A stretch of DNA of 6,888 nt, taken from the NCBI GenBank assembly GCA_965371355.1, contig CBDUYD010000156.1:1-6888 (forward strand), written 5' to 3'. The position numbers and the translations under genes were made by a program. Below are positions 6,619 to 6,888 of this stretch, piece by piece. Positions within the stretch are counted from its first letter, which is position 1. Each line of letters starts with the position of its first letter. The stretch is from JASJHI01 sp965371355. GTDB lineage: Bacteria; Actinomycetota; Acidimicrobiia; Acidimicrobiales; Ilumatobacteraceae. A model generated the notes under the pieces. The model was not told where the DNA came from, ran no database searches, and saw nothing but the letters and a program-made list of their open reading frames with translations.

Positions 6619-6888
6619 TCAGGGCTGGATCGGGTCGTATCCGGGGACGTCGTGGGGGTCGGTATCCAGATGGACCTTGGCCTCAGGTGAACCGATAAGC
6701 TTGCCGCGCGACCACCGGATCTCGACATGTCCGTGCACATCGTGGTCTGCTCCGTCGGCTCCGGAGATGATCGCGGTCCAGTCGACCGATGGTTGGCCTC
6801 GCTGTCCGGCGGCAACATCGAACTGGGCGACCGTGAACTGCTGCGAGAAGTCCCATGGACTGGCGACGCGGTAGGCGAGCGGCGTATT
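6619..6888 (-). CDS. 3' end of an unrecognised gene, cut by the window edge
   Basis: The last 89 codons of a leftward gene run from the right edge to a TGA at 6621-6619, with no start codon of its own inside the window. About 75% of third positions are G/C by my count, and the translation has a balanced, protein-like composition. It begins NTPLAYRVASPWDFSQQFTV and contains VEIRWSRGKLIGSPEAKVHL and a Pro/Asp-rich end, DVPGYDPIQP. Alternating hydrophobic and polar residues suggest beta strands, and no cysteine is present. I do not recognise the family. The gene ends 65 bases before the helicase start, on the same strand, and no clear terminator lies between, so it could be cotranscribed with the helicase and SWIM genes. 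The intergenic bases 6554-6618 show no convincing promoter. Confidence 0.7.
   Translation of the reverse strand, partial: NTPLAYRVASPWDFSQQFTVAQFDVAAGQRGQPSVDWTAIISGADGADHDVHGHVEIRWSRGKLIGSPEAKVHLDTDPHDVPGYDPIQP

Noticed and set aside
6282..6818. A 178-codon minus-strand frame overlapping the helicase start and the partial gene
   Set aside because: It is out of frame with both and has a Ser/Arg/Pro-rich composition; the edge gene and the helicase explain the region better.

Overview
The window looks like a chromosomal piece of a high-GC actinobacterium. The reasons are the strong G/C preference at third codon positions, compact spacing, GGAGG-type ribosome binding sites, ATGA stop/start overlaps, and a neighbouring SNF2 helicase/SWIM zinc-finger gene pair of a kind common in Actinobacteria. 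An environmental member such as the Acidimicrobiia is possible, but that is a guess. I see no rRNA, tRNA, insertion sequence, phage gene or CRISPR array.

Layout. Positions 1-268 carry no convincing gene. They hold three inverted repeats, a weak promoter candidate and the ribosome binding site of the first gene. A two-gene rightward operon follows. Positions 269-2194 encode a secreted protein with an N-terminal beta-rich domain and a C-terminal SGNH (GDSL-type) hydrolase domain. Positions 2191-2982 encode a lipoprotein whose mature part may be a short beta-helix. The two genes overlap by ATGA, so both products probably act outside the membrane, in the same process. Their substrate cannot be read from the sequence.

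The right half runs leftward and meets the first operon end to end, with 26 bases between the stop codons. An inverted repeat spanning both 3' ends may serve as a shared terminator. In order of transcription, this half holds the 3' end of an unrecognised gene (6619 to the right edge), an 882-residue SNF2-family helicase (3905-6553) and a 299-residue SWIM zinc-finger protein (3009-3908) that overlaps the helicase gene by ATGA. The helicase and SWIM protein are likely partners on DNA or in a nucleoprotein complex.

No complete new system is evident. The points most worth checking are the secreted hydrolase/lipoprotein pair, the paired palindromes at 77-113, and the unidentified gene upstream of the helicase.
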